Below, piece by piece: positions 21,962 to 36,900 of a stretch of 64,000 bases of DNA; the stretch's first letter is position 1; every line of letters starts with the position of its first letter. The stretch is from Cyrtodaria siliqua (taxonomy: Eukaryota > Mollusca > Bivalvia > Adapedonta > Hiatellidae). Under the pieces are notes generated by a model. It made no database searches, was not told the origin of the DNA, and saw only the letters and a program-made list of their open reading frames with translations. The stretch spans positions 19,417 to 83,416 of the forward strand of contig JAWPHD010011493.1 of NCBI GenBank assembly GCA_037043455.1, in the 5' to 3' direction. Both the position numbers and the translations under genes were made by a program.

Positions 21962-24900
21962 CTACAACATAGATATAAATATGCAGTGAGTATGTCATGA
22001 ATTTGCATAAAAGACATGACAAAATATTCAGAATTGAATATATTAATTTGAAGACTTGTAACATAAAATTGGTACTTTGGTAGCTGAACTTAAAACGTTT
22101 TACAAACAATGGATGTAATGGTTATGGACACATTTTTAAACAATGTGGAAAGTTGTCATTTTTCCATGGTATGAAAAATAATTCCAGTAAATGTACATTT
22201 AGAAAAATCTATACTCTCGTTCAAATTCGGTGTATCGCTATGTAGACTAAGTATACATGTGTGATGTTGATAGATGTTGTCTTGATTCTTATTATTATGT
22301 TTGCAGTGTTTGTCAATTATGTTCACCTGTTAGTCGCATTAAACTATTCTAGTCAGCTAATGTCGGTTTGGGATTGCTGAGCCCGTTACTTATATTTAGT
22401 TATCGGTGGTACATTTTCAATTTCTTTTGTTTTCTTACTTAATTTTTGATTCGGTGGTTTCACTACTCCGGCCGATAAAAGGCTTGGGGAATTGTTTAAC
22501 CACTTATAGGATATGGTGTCTGCTTTTTAATTTAATCTTTTGGCTGTTACTTGTGATACGCAGGCTTCATAACCGCTGCGCCCAACTAAATTCCATTATG
22601 TTTATTTCGCTCTTCGGGGCATTTAATTTTATTAGATACTGGGACCATACGCCGTACGACATGGGGAAGCCATGAACCCCATGTCCACCGCCATATGCAT
22701 GCCATCTTCGGGATGGTTAAAATTTTGTACTATTGATTTTATTCATATTGAGTTCTGCTCAACCCGGGGCTAGAGGGCGTGAGCGGTAGCTAGCATATTT
22801 CACTACCGCTCATGAACAGTCTCAATCAAACCGAGACTGCAATATTTCGTATGTGTCGTGCTTGGCCGTTTCCAAAGGTTCATTATCATACTCTTTTTTT
22901 AGGGTCCCTTTGAAGAATGCCTTGCCGAAAGCTGTACACGAGATTTTTTATGCTTTAAAGAATATAAGAAAATGATAGTTGTATGATCAGAGGTTTATTA
23001 TCTATCGTACATTAGCAGGCATGGTACATTTATTTATAAAGTAAATACCTTATAGTTGTTTTCCATATAACACACCCAATAGCAATTACAGCTACGACGC
23101 CTACCGTGACACTAGTGCATATAATAGCAACTTTGAGTACTGAAAATACAAATTATTTAAAATTAAATCACTGTTGAACTAATAAAACACTATAACCAGA
23201 ATGAAAAATAGTATTAAATCCTCCGTGAATTAAAACCATCAAAGACAAGTAATAGTTAGTCGAATGCATTTGATTTAATTCTATTTCATTGTTTTCATTT
23301 CGCAAATTAGAATTATATAGTACTAAATCCGCAATGAATTAAAACAATCATGAACAAGTAATAGTTAGTCTAATGCATTGTATTTCAGTTGTATTTCATT
23401 GTTTTGTCTCAAAGGAAATTGTTTTACTTACATGACAGAGTTTCGGCAGATTCCTGATTGCCAGAGGACGTTACATGTTCCTGGTGTATAGTTGTTTGGC
23501 TCGGGGTGGTCGTTACTTTGGACACAACTAGATTCAGTATACATTTGAATATAATGTATAATTGTAAAACAGAAATACATTTCAATCTTACATCAATAAA
23601 TCAAGACGAATATATTGACCCTTGTCATGAACTTTTACAATTGCGCTTATGAAATTCTGAATAATGAACATATGAACGTCGCTGTTAACACATAGTTTGC
23701 CCTAGTTTGCATATTAATGCAGTTCTTAAATATGTCTATAACATATACGTACGACTAATTGCCATTAAACATAATTGCCATTAAACATAGTATTAACACA
23801 TCAAACGAGTTTTGTTTATTCTTCGACAAATGTCAACATGTCTCTATTATGAATAACAAAACGCAGAAATTAAAAAGTGTTTCTACTCACCCGAGCAGTC
23901 GATGACGTCACTAGCGCCGTATGCTGATGTCGTGTACCCACTAGGGCAAGAATTACAGCTGCTTTGTCCCGGCTCCGACTGGTAAGTCCCTACTTCACAA
24001 TCGATGCACAAGCCATCGCTGAACTGAGTACCAGCAGGGCATTGTACTGTATATCAAAATTAGAGAAATGCATTTCGATATTTGCTCGTTATTTTCTATC
24101 CTCTGCCTTAATAAATAAATACAGTAAAACGGGCCAATTTTTTCGATTTGTTAATGTTTTATTATTGACCGTCGAGTAGTACGATCAAGAACCAATAGGT
24201 GCAATTTGTAACATAGTTCATGGGAGACAACTCAAGCTGACCAAACGTTTTGATCTAACAACTAGTTACAGCAAACCACTTTGCTCGCTATTGGTACTAT
24301 ATATTTAAATAGGCTTCGAATACGAAGAATGCAGTAATTACTGTTCTCTGACACTTTAAGGAACACAAGGAATTTTTGACGTATTTATCCAGCATTAAAA
24401 TGTGCACCTACTTTTTTAATCGAATATCATTTTGACTTAAAACCTGCTTGTATGTATTTAAATAAATAAACACACTGTGTTTTCAACTGCTTTCGTTATT
24501 GTCATTACGTGGTCCCGTCTTAATTCCATTAAGCGATGGGAAAGGTTATATTAGCAGGATTTTATAACGGATATTTCGACAATAAAACACGTTTAAAAAC
24601 ATTTTTACTCAAAAAATGCTATAACATGTTTACAAGTACCTATTAAATGTTTTAATTTGACAATATGTATACTTTTTAAGCCGAAATTAAGGTTTTATTT
24701 CATACCCAAGCCAACCCCGTTTTCGCTTCTTGGAGAAGGAGTCTGATGGGGTCTGGAAGTTAATACTCGGACTACGTAATGTGCAACAGGATTGTAATAT
24801 ATGTTTGATACAATATTATCATCATGTAGTAATGTGAAAATAAAACAATTTGCTATGATCAAATAAATATGTACAAGTAATAGTGTGCAAAAAAAGATTG

Positions 24901-27900
24901 CTATGAACTACTCAACTACCATTTAATAATGTTTATGTTATGTAAAACAACATACGGAATGCTTTGACTTTAAAAAACACACAAGTGTGTCGTGTGTCCC
25001 TTTGAAAAAAATTGACTGGCCCGGCGATTGCCGGGATACTATAATAGTTTTGAAAGGCACACAATAAACGAACGGGTTGAAACACGAAAAAAATTAAGAT
25101 GGCGAAATAGTTTTCAAGTTATTATACAATTAACCTGATCATTGTTGTAACACAAAGGAAAACAAACTCCAAATATGCAAGCTTATTTTAAATGAAATGT
25201 ATACAGTATTATTGAATTAATACTTGATAAATACTTCAGTATTGCCTTTGTCACTTTATTTGTTTGATTATATCTACTTGTGTAGTGTACCAACATCGCC
25301 GACTTACCACACAGATAACCTGTCGCTGCATATCCTTCGTCACATTGCACCAGTCCTACAACAGTGATTGCCTCTGTATCAACTGTGTAGGACACACCAT
25401 CTACCTCAATGTTGTATGCAGAGGTAATGTTATTTTCTATAAGGTCGGCTACTTCTTCCATGGCGAGTATAGCTTCAATTAATTCGGACAGACTTTGGCT
25501 TGCTGAAATTAATTAAAAAGTTGCATTATACATTTCACCATTTGCCTTCAACCATTTGTAAGGGAAGATTTTGTCAAAATACTAAACATATTTATAAAAA
25601 GTATATTAATGTAGATATAAAGGAAATCAAAACATTTCCCTTTAACCTGATACTTATAATGCATGTTTAACCAAACTTATCAATTCCTGTCCTTTAAAAT
25701 GGAAGGAATAAGTATAAAGGGATTTATGTAACAACTATACTGTACAGAGTTGTGTAATCGGACCAAGTATATATGTTATTCAAACTTTACTTTTTATACT
25801 AAAGATTAAATTCATTTAAATGTTAGTGCTAGAGAAATGTGTCATAAATTTCACTTGAAACTGTCGGACAACAACCTTTCCATGTCCACTGGTTTAATAA
25901 TCTGTATGTTAAATATTATTTTAGAAATACCACTAATCGTACTCACCAGACTGATAGTATGCATATTAAATATTATTTTAGAAATATCATCAATCGTACT
26001 CACCAGTTCCGGTGGACTGATAGTATGCATGTTAAATATTATTTTAGAAATATCAACAATCGTACTCACCAGTTCCGGTGGACTGATAGTATGCATGTTA
26101 AATATTATTTTAGAAATACCAATAATCGTACTCACCAGTTCCGGTGGACTGATAGTATGCATGTTAAATATTATTTTAGAAATATCGACAATCGTACTCA
26201 CCAGTTCCGGTGGACTGATAGTATGCATGTTAAATATTATTTTAGAAATATCAACAATCGTACTCACCAGTTCCGGTGGACTCATAATCAGCAAGTTGAA
26301 TATCTCCTGGTATTGTCAAGAAAATGTTAAATTCTATCGTCAAAGTAGATACTGCTGACCTTTTCCTTCTGGTTGACGATGAAAATGATGCCTGCATTTC
26401 ACATATTCTACTTGTTAGACAGTCAACGTCTGCCAATGCGTCATTAACATTCGAGCCAATTCTATCTTGAACGCTTGTTGGAACGAGTAGATAATACGGA
26501 ATTCTGGCTATGGAACCATAGGCAGGTGGTTTCAATGCATCTAAAATAATCGTTGTTAATAAGTGTACAGTCATTTTGCAAATGAATGTATATGGTTTTG
26601 GAAATAATTTTATTTTTATATTATATGATCTAATTGCGGGTAGGTCAGCTAGGGATAAAAGTCACTGCTGTTGCAGACGTGTTATACAAAGTTCAAGAAG
26701 TTTTAAATAAGAAAGATGTGTTTCAAGAGTCCACGAATTATAGAGTCTCCAGCCAGTTGAGTTGTATGCTATTCGTCTTCATATATTTAAGATGCCGTAT
26801 GAAACTAGTACTTTTAATATTAAGACTCCCTTGAACTAACATGACTACGTTTATATATTTATAAAGCGCACACCTACCAACACACACTGGTACTTTGTCG
26901 ATTGGTTCCCAAATATTTATATAAATCACACCTAACAACACACACTGGTACTTTGTCGATTGGTTCCCAAATACTTATATAAATCACACCTAACAACACA
27001 CACTGGTACTTTGTCGATTGGTTCCCAAATATTTATATAAATCACACCTAACAACACACACTGGTACTTTGTCGATTGGTTCCCAAATATTTATATAAAT
27101 CACACCTACCAACACACACTGGTACTTTGTCGATTGATTCCCGAATATTTATATAAATCACACCTAGCAACACACACTGGTACTTTGTCGATTGATTCCC
27201 AAATATTTATATAAATCACACCTACCAACACACACTGGTACTTTGTCGATTGATTCCCAAATATTTATATAAATAACACCTACCAACACACACTGGTACT
27301 TTGTCGATTGATTCCCAAATAATTATATATCACACCTACCATAACACACTGGTACTTTGTCGATTGGTTCCCAAATATTTATATAAATCACACCTAGCAA
27401 CACACGCTGGTACTTTGTCGATTGATTCCCAAATATTTATATAAATCACACCTACCAACACACACTGGTACTTTGTCGATTGGTTCCCAAATATTTATAT
27501 ATATCACACCTAGCAACACACGCTGGTACTTTGTCGATTGATTCCCAAATATTTATATAAATCACACCTACCACACACACTGGTACTTTGTCGATTGGTT
27601 CCCAAATATTTATAAAGCTCACACCTACCAATACACACTGGTACTTTGTCGACTGTTTCCCCCAAAATTTATATAAATCACACCTAGCAACACACACTGG
27701 TACTTTGTCGATGGGTTACCAAATATTTATGAAGCTCACACCTACCAGAACACACTGGTACTTTGTCAATTGGTTCCCAAATATTTATAAAGCTAACACC
27801 TACCAATACGCACTGGTACTTTGTCGATTGGTTCCCAACTATTTATATAAATCACACCTAGCAACACACACTGGTACTTTGTCGATGGGTTACCAAATAT

Positions 27901-30900
27901 TTATAAAGCTAACACCTACAAGAACACACTGGTACTTTGTCAATTGGTTCCCAAATATTTATAAAGCTAACACCTACCAATACGCACTGGTACTTTGTCG
28001 ATTGGTTCCCAAATATTTATATAAATCACACCTAGCAACACACACTGGTACTTTGTCGATGGGTTACCAAATATTTATAAAGCTCACACCTACCAGAACA
28101 CACTGGTACTTTGTCAATTGGTTCCCACATATTTATAAAGCTCACACCTACTAACACACACTGGTACTTTGTCGATTGGTTCCCAAATATTTATAAAGCT
28201 CACACCTACCAACACACACTGGTTCTTTGTCGATTGGTTCCCACATATATATAAAGCTCACACCTACCAACACACACTGGTACTTTGTTGATTGGTTCCC
28301 AAATATTTATAACACTAACACCTACATAAACACACTGGTACTTTGTCGATTGGTTCCCAAACATTTATATAAATCACACCTATCAACACACACTGGTACT
28401 TGGTTCCCAAATACTTATAAAGCTCAAACCTACCAACACACACTGGTACTTTGTCGATTGGTTCCCAAATACTTATAAAGCTCAAACCTACCAAAACACA
28501 CTGGTACTTTGCCGATTGGTTCCCAAACATTTATATAAATCACACCTATCAACACAAACTGTTACTTTGTCGATTGGTTCCCAAATACTTATAAAGCTCA
28601 AACCTACCAACACACACTGGTACTTTGTCGATTGGTTCCCATATATATGCCGTCTCAGCTCCACATCTATACTCCTCGAACGCTTGTTGTCCAGTCGGAA
28701 GCAGCTTACCATCCACACAGGTCATATTGCATACCGTCACAGTACTGATATCATCCGAGCATGTGACTCTTGTTCCAATTTTTCGTTTAAGTGCAGAGCA
28801 CACTGCATTATATATATGTGATAATGATGATGATTTATTTTTATTCATTTTATTATTTAAAAGATTGTGAAGTGTGTTCAATGACATAAAATTACAAAAA
28901 TATTTAAATTAGGAAAGCAACCATTTGTGCTGAAGTTTAAATACACCCAAAATAGTACAATTTACTGACACACGTGGTACATACGTGTACACTTATAATA
29001 TTGTATTTGTTTATATTGGTCTACAGTTGATACAAACAATAACTATACTTATTAACTAGTAAATAAATTTACCAGGGCATGTTTCTGTATTGCATGTTTC
29101 GATATCAACGTCATCTCCTCCACAGTCGTTACCCAGGTATCCCGGTTCTGGATTGTTGCAACTTCTGCTACGTTGTCTTGTTCCGCCGTTACACGTGACG
29201 TCACATGCTGACCACTCCAACCAGTCTGACCATCCACCATTTACTAAAACCATACTTAGTATTAATACTTTGCGAATCGATAAAGTAGCAAAACTTAGTT
29301 ATGCAATATAAACTTAACAGTTAAATAACAAATTATGATAAAATCAAAAGTCAAGAGTCAGTTAATTAGACAGTTTATAGTTTTCAATTAACACTATGCA
29401 GATGAAGCATTGAAATGATTTTTTTTTTACTTTTTGCGCTGTGTTTATTCTTCGCCAAACGATACAAACTGTTCATTGAAGCTCATAGTAAGCTATACTG
29501 AAAGTAGACGTGAGAATCATGGCTCTTATGGTAGCATTTACCTACCATAGAGTCATCATAGAGCCATGATTCCTGTGGTAGTATGTATCTAACATAGAGC
29601 CATGATTCCTGTGGTAGTACGTACCTACCATAGAGCCATGATTCCCGTGGTAGTACGTATCTAACATACAGCCATGATTCCTGTGCTTTTAGTAATAGGT
29701 AGGACCTCGTTGCGACCCCCATACGCACGTTTTAGGCGATGTTTCTGAAGGCATCTGCAATGCCCGCATAAACAACCACCGTATTTGAATAGAACAAACC
29801 TTAAATACCATAACTGCTTGCAGAAAACTCACCAAAGAGAGGAAAGACTTGATAATATAGTCGGTGTTCGAAGGTCACTGTTAATTTTCGTCATTTTCAT
29901 TGTTTACTTTCGCAATAATCTCATTCTCGTGCTACGTTACCTTTCGTATTTGGAAACTTAACACCACCCCATTGACACATCTGACAATTTCCGGTTAACG
30001 TTGTTCATTTGTGTCAGTTGTGGGCGGGTTTAAGTTTCTAAATATGGAACGGGACAGCGTTCGATTTTTTTCGAAAGATAAACATTCAAGAAAAATATGT
30101 CTGCTAAAACATAGAGTCGAACACAAATTGCCCAGATCGACGAGATAATCTTCTCTTTGGTGAGTTTTATGCATGCACGTGTGGTATTTAAGGTTTAGTC
30201 TATTGAAATACGGAGGTTGTTTATGCAGGCATTGTTTGATATCTTCCGAAACCTCTATTGCTGGGGTCGACCCTACCTATTCTATAAAGGATCGCATCGT
30301 ACATATAGCTAGCATAAGAGTACCCACCATAAGAGCTATGATTCTCGCATATATACTGAAAGGAACTCAGTTATACCTGGAGGTGTTTCACAGAACACGC
30401 CGGTATACCCGTCGTTGCAATTGCACCTGTAGATTTTATTGTCAGAGACACAGTCGCCACGAACACATTCATTGTATTTGCAGTAGTCCGGAGGAATATC
30501 ACACAAAACACCCGTCATGTCTCCTTGACAAATACACTCGAATCCGTCTACATTGTTTATGCAGATGTGATCACCGCACGGGGCATCTTTACACTCATCT
30601 ATTGCTGTAACAAAATGATAACCGTTGTGTTATATAAATACATAAATATAATGTGTTAGCATATGCCCTCATTCTAGCCATTTAACTATAATCTTTATGT
30701 TTTATTTGACATATATAGACATATATAGACATACAAACATATACATATATAAATAGTATTCTGGTAACAAGTTCTAGTAACAGTAGATTACCTGTCTGCT
30801 CAGTGTGTTTTGTTTTTCATAAAATTGGGAAGAGGCCCAGGCCTGTCCGATTTGCGGGCGAACGCGATTATTACTCATTTTTGGAAACATGTAAGATTTA

Positions 30901-33900
30901 GTCAAGTAAATATGAAGATACTATGCTTTATATTGGCATCCATTATTTCATCCATTATTTATAATAATTACTGACTTCTCATTCAGAAATGACTTAATTG
31001 ACAAAAACACACTGCAGAATTAATGCTTTTTCTCAAATTCTAGGAGACTGCTGGTGCGCACCGCTGAGGAAAGATTTCCGCCACGGTTGGGGAAAAAGTC
31101 ACATTTTCAATTTTGAAGGGGTCTTTTTCGCAGGCATCTATTGCCTAATATAAAAGGCCCTTGATGCTCATGTTTTTGTTGCAAAGTCTGTATAAAAAGT
31201 CGACTGTACCGATGCGCTACACAGCACCAGTAGTTTGCGTCTAGTGGGAAACATGAACAAGGAAAATACAAGGTAGCCAAGGCGATTTATGTTGGAATAA
31301 GTAAAATTTAATGTATCCAAGGCGATTTATAATGAAACAAGTACAGGCATGAACAAGGAAAATGCAAGGAAGCCAAGGCGATTTCTATTGAAATAAGCAA
31401 ATTGAACGTATCCAAGGCGATTTCTATTGAAACAAGTACAGGCGGTTTATATTGGAACAAGTAAAGTGCAATGAAATGTATCCATTGCGATTTATATTGG
31501 AACAAGTAAAACGCAGTGTATCCAAGACGATTGATATAGGAACAAGTACAATGCAATGTAGCCAAGACGATTTATATTGGAAAAAGTACAATACAATGTA
31601 GCCAAGTCGATATATATTGGAAAAAGTACAATACAATGTAGTCAAGTCGATATGTTGGAACAAGTACAATGCAATGTAGCCAAGACGATTTACATTGGAA
31701 AAAGTACAATGCAATGTAGCCAAGACGATTTATATTGGAAAAAGTACAATACAATGTAGCCAAGTCGAATTATGTTGGAACAAGTAAAATGCAATGTATC
31801 CCAGGCGATTTATACACGAACAAGTACAATGCAATATATATATATATAGTTATTACCGTCACAAATCGAAGGTGTGACGGCAACTAGTTGTTCTGTCAAA
31901 CTGTCTACGAAATCGTGCATTGTTATGATTTCCTTCCCGACTGAAGCAGAGCATGACTGCGATAGGGACGACACTTCAGCAGCAGAAAGAGACCAGCCAT
32001 ACATTGCGAGACCAGCTATAAAAACACCTGAAATGAAACACGTCATATATTAGTATAAATTCTTTGATGAATAGTAGTTGGACAAATCATCAGAATAATA
32101 GTACATGCGTTTCTAATTAAAACATTTATGACTTCCGTTTACTATTGACCACTGTGGGGCCTTGTTTATTTCATGATTTTAGATACATTTGTAATTTCTT
32201 AATTTGGGAATAATTTACAGAATTTTATAAACAGTTAATGCCTAATCATTACTCATATATCGAATGTTCAACGTAACACTGCTGTAGCTTCATATAAATA
32301 ATATAGAAAATAACCAGTGTACTATCTATGAATAATCCGAGCATTCTCAACATACATTTTTTTTTTAAATAAAAATTCTGCATAGCCAAATGAAATATCA
32401 AAGTGGTAAAAAGGGCTGTGAATAGCTCAGACAAGTGAGTGTATCTACTCACCACACAATATATTTAAACTAGATATGTTTATAAGTATAAAAAAGAAAC
32501 ATTAAGTGATATTAATTATAACATAATTGCACAACATTACGTGGTCCGAGTATTAACTTTCATACCCCATCCAACCCCTTCTCCAAGAAGTGAAAATGGG
32601 GTTAGCTGGGGTATGAAATAAAATCGTAATTTAGGTTTAAAAAGTTTGGATTTTGTAAAACTAAAACATTTAATAGGTAATTTTAAACAGGTTATCGCAT
32701 TGTTTTAGTAAACATTATTTTTAAGCGTGTTTTATTTTCGAAATATCCGTTATAAAATCCTGCTAATATAAGCTTTCCCATCGCTTAATGGAATTAAGAT
32801 GGGACCACGTAATGACATAGCGTGCTAGATGATGTACACATCGTGAAAATAACATTTGACATGCCAAACTATTCTGCGTATTTTCTTTAAACGAATCTAC
32901 TCAACATGTACTCAAATTCCTCACCATTCGAATTAAGTTGTTCTAAAGACAAACTTCCAACAGACAGATCTAGAGTTCCAGAGTTGTATAACGGTACGCT
33001 GCTTTCATCAACAACCAGCACATTATCCGAATATAGTTGCAGATGCTGTGTTGGCACGTCTAATATACACACAATGAAAGTCCAGTGATCTTGCGACATT
33101 GATACCGAACTTTCATACAAAGCTCTGAAAAACATATAAAACGTATGAAATGTTTGACCATAGTATTAATAATGACAAACAAATGAATGGATTGGTATTT
33201 ATTTATGTCAAATGTATCTTTAAAACGACTTTGCTCTGAAAATGGCTCCATAACGGTGTGTATGGAATTATATCCTTTCATCATTTATGTTTGTTATGAA
33301 AATTTAAATTAGTTGGAATGTAACTTTCATGTGGTATTGTTTTTATAAACCAATTACGTATAAGGTTAATACTTATTAATACCCGGCATTTATCGTGATG
33401 ACATCTTTAACGACAATTGACAGGAAGTTTCCCACAGCATCTGTAATATTTATAGCCAAATGAGGGTGCATGTCTGACTGACGTTTAGACCAAAATGCCA
33501 AAGACACCGCTCCAGTTTCATTATACGTGAACTCAGCAACAACACTACTGTCGGTCAACTGGTTAACTAGTATATCGAACGCAGAACAAGCGTGTTCGGA
33601 GGTGCTGTTAGTCGATGGTGTAAGCGTCCCATAGGGACATTCTATACAATTAGTTTGACCCCCGGCAGGTTGGTAAGTGCCAACTGGACAGGCCGAACAA
33701 GGTTCTAGTGTGGTTGCTGATTGGAATCCAGCTTCACATTTTCCTGAAACAATATAATAAATAATAGTTTGTAATAATGTTTTTCCATATTTTCAAAGAG
33801 GTAGATCGATACAATGCATACAGACAGTAACAGGACAATCGACATTCTTGATTTATTTAAAACTCATGGCGTCTGTTTAGATTTTCTACATAACTAATGA

Positions 33901-36900
33901 AATCATTTGCATTTGCAATCATTAATTATTAGAATAGTTCAAAGCAATTTGTCTTTAGATGTTGCCCAAATAATATATTGAAAAAAGAGGAAGATTAACG
34001 AAGAAAATTGACATCACAATTGTTCATTTAATTCTTTGCAAATATTTTTGAAATCAAAATGATGCATGATTAATAAATGGAGGTGCTTATTTTATTGCTT
34101 GATATAAAACTCAAGATTGCCTTGTGTCCCTTTAAACAAAAATTGCAAGCACAAATGTCATGTGTCGACACCGATATAATGTTTCCACGTCAGTTTAAAT
34201 CGCTAACAAGTCTCAGCGAGTTGGTCTCGGCGAGTTGGTTTATTTAAACAACCAACGAGCTGAGACAGACTCTATCTGTTTTGTAGTATTGTGCATTTAG
34301 TGACCCCGTCTGTACTCTAACTTCCATTTATTGGGAGTTAGAGTACGGTAAAGAGTAATTTTATTAAAAAGTGGCGTTTAAATTAAAATAAAGTAATTGT
34401 AAAATACTATAATTAAAGTTCATGTGTCACTTCCGTGTAAAAACAAGACTTTACATACAACAGTTGGACCTGGGCATTTCTCTCTCTTTATATGTTGAGT
34501 TACTTACGTATGCAGCTGGAATTTTGTTTTGAGCCAGTTGACAACGTGCTATATCCATCAGGGCACGTGTCACATAATACAGCACCGTCATGTTCCATGT
34601 ACTCCCCAGTTTTACAGTACTCGCAGTTACCCGTGCTCGAGTCTAGGTAAGTCCCTCTCGGGCAAGGCTCTGTAAGATTCACGTACAAATACATGATATA
34701 ACATCGCATTAACTCAATCAGTTTATATGTCGTCAATAAGTGTATATAACTATATATACCTATATTATATATACCTTTATTATATACGTATCAATAATTA
34801 TATACATAGTACCTTCATTTTCTTACAGTGGAACCTCTAGAGGTTTTCTGAATCCGTATCAGTATGATAGTAAAAATAGATTCCGTATCACTATCCTACT
34901 TAAAATAGAACAGGGAAATTCCTAATAATGCTTGCATTTACACCAATTTGCACGAAAACGTCAAGACGACGTTACGTCAAACAAACAAAACAAGTACGTC
35001 GCACCAATGAACTTTTAACTTGTAAGCTGTAGCTACACCCTCAAATACATTAAAATACGCCCATTTACCTTCTACAATTTATCAAAAAATAAGCCTTGAA
35101 ACATTTAGAAACCTTCTTTATTGCTTACGTATGCAACATAATGTAAAATGTGTCAGTTTTGTATTGTAAAATGTGGCAGTTTGTATTGTAAAATGTGACA
35201 GTTTTATATTGTAAAATGTGGCAGTTTTGTATTATAAAATGTGGCAGTTTGTATTGTAAAATGTGGTAGTTTTGTATTGTAAAATGTGGCAGTTTTGTAT
35301 TATAAAATGTGTCAGTTTTCTATTGTAAAATGTTGGAAGTTTTGCATTGTAAAATGTGGCAGTTTTGTATTGTAAAACATGGCAGTTTTGTATTGTTAAA
35401 TGTGGCAGTTTTGTATGGTAAAATGTGACAGTTTTGTATTGTAATCGGATGCAATTTTGATTTATTTTACAAACATAATACTACTTACTGCATTTGACAT
35501 CTGCTGATGCAAACTTATATCCAGTATCGCAATAGAAATCCGGGTTAGACCCTGTTGCAAAAGCGCCATCTCCCAGGGTTAAGTTTGCAATGTCAAAGTG
35601 TCCACCATCTACTTGAACTTGTATCTTATCAGCTATACTGGTTAATAAACCGGAGTTATATAGATAAGCCTCCGGAAGCGTCCTATCACCATGAATAAAT
35701 GAAGTCATAATATTCCACGTGACCGTTACGAAATCGGATTCAGTTTGTCGCTTGAAAATGTCTTTATACGGACTTCTTTTTTTTCTTGAGGTTGTTCCAC
35801 AGACGACATTAAGATTCTCAGTTTTGCAAGTGCTTTCTTCTGGACATATTGTGTTGTCTATATCCGCTTGTGATGTAGTCAGTAGCGTAAGCACTTGTTG
35901 CTTGATTGCTTCTTGTGTGGCGGCGTCAGAACAACTACCTTCGTAGTACAACTCAGCCGGCAGGAATAGGAACGGGAAAAAGGCTTCTGAAGTTTAAACC
36001 AAGAACAATCAAATATATTAATTTATCCAAGTTAACAAAGTACTATACAAAGCACTACATAATTGTACTATCCTAGTTAATCTTAACGTGACCCATTAGG
36101 GCCTGTGACACTCTACTGGCAACATGGACCCACTAGGGTTGGGATTAAATTTATTCGCAGGTCACCGATTGTAACAATATAAACGTACTATGATATTAAA
36201 CAGTTATACTTTTGTCATTGAAACATTTATTCAAAATGCTTTATTATAAACATTCTGGAAACATTTGGTTAAGATCAGATATAAAACATAAGTGATGTGA
36301 TGGAAACATGGCCAAAGTATGCCATTTATCTAACTGCAATGGCATACAACTCATGTTCATTACCATATACTATGACTGGTTGAAGAAATTGTCCAATATC
36401 TCATTATTATACACGTTCTGTAAAATCAACTCTGACAAGGGGATATCTTTGAAGCAACAAATACAAACAGGAGATAAAAGTAGCAGACTCGGTTTTATTG
36501 AGTCTGTTCATGAGATATTATATAATGTGCAACGACTTTTGCACAGACCCTATCCCCGGCTTAAGCGATATTTTACTTTAAAGCTACACAGTTTGGGTTT
36601 TCTGATAAAACAAAGGACTATTGTTTGGGGCGCTTGTTTCAGCCAAAGGTTTTTCGGCAATAGCATGAGCAATTTTATAAATACGGCCATATATAAAGTC
36701 ATTAGAACTCGAATTTTTAGTGGTAAATAACAATACCTTACTTTTCAAATTCGGTTGAGAAATAAATATTTTACAGCCAAAATGCTATTTTGGTGGGGCT
36801 TTTTCCATGCAAATTCCTTGTTGCTGGGCAGCAGACAATTATGAAATCTGAAATAACTTCCGTTTGCCCTAATATTTTGTTATAAAACTTTCAGAGTGTC

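Noticed and set aside
25837..28821. Repetitive ORFs on both strands over the 66- and 58-bp arrays
   Set aside because: Pure minisatellite translation. The real exons end at the first donor of each array.
30173..30610. + strand ORF of 145 codons
   Set aside because: Antisense of the EGF exon 16 plus the end of a foldback element.
36308..36730. + strand ORF of 140 codons
   Set aside because: It lies over transposons F and G in intron 10. The composition is that of the repeats.
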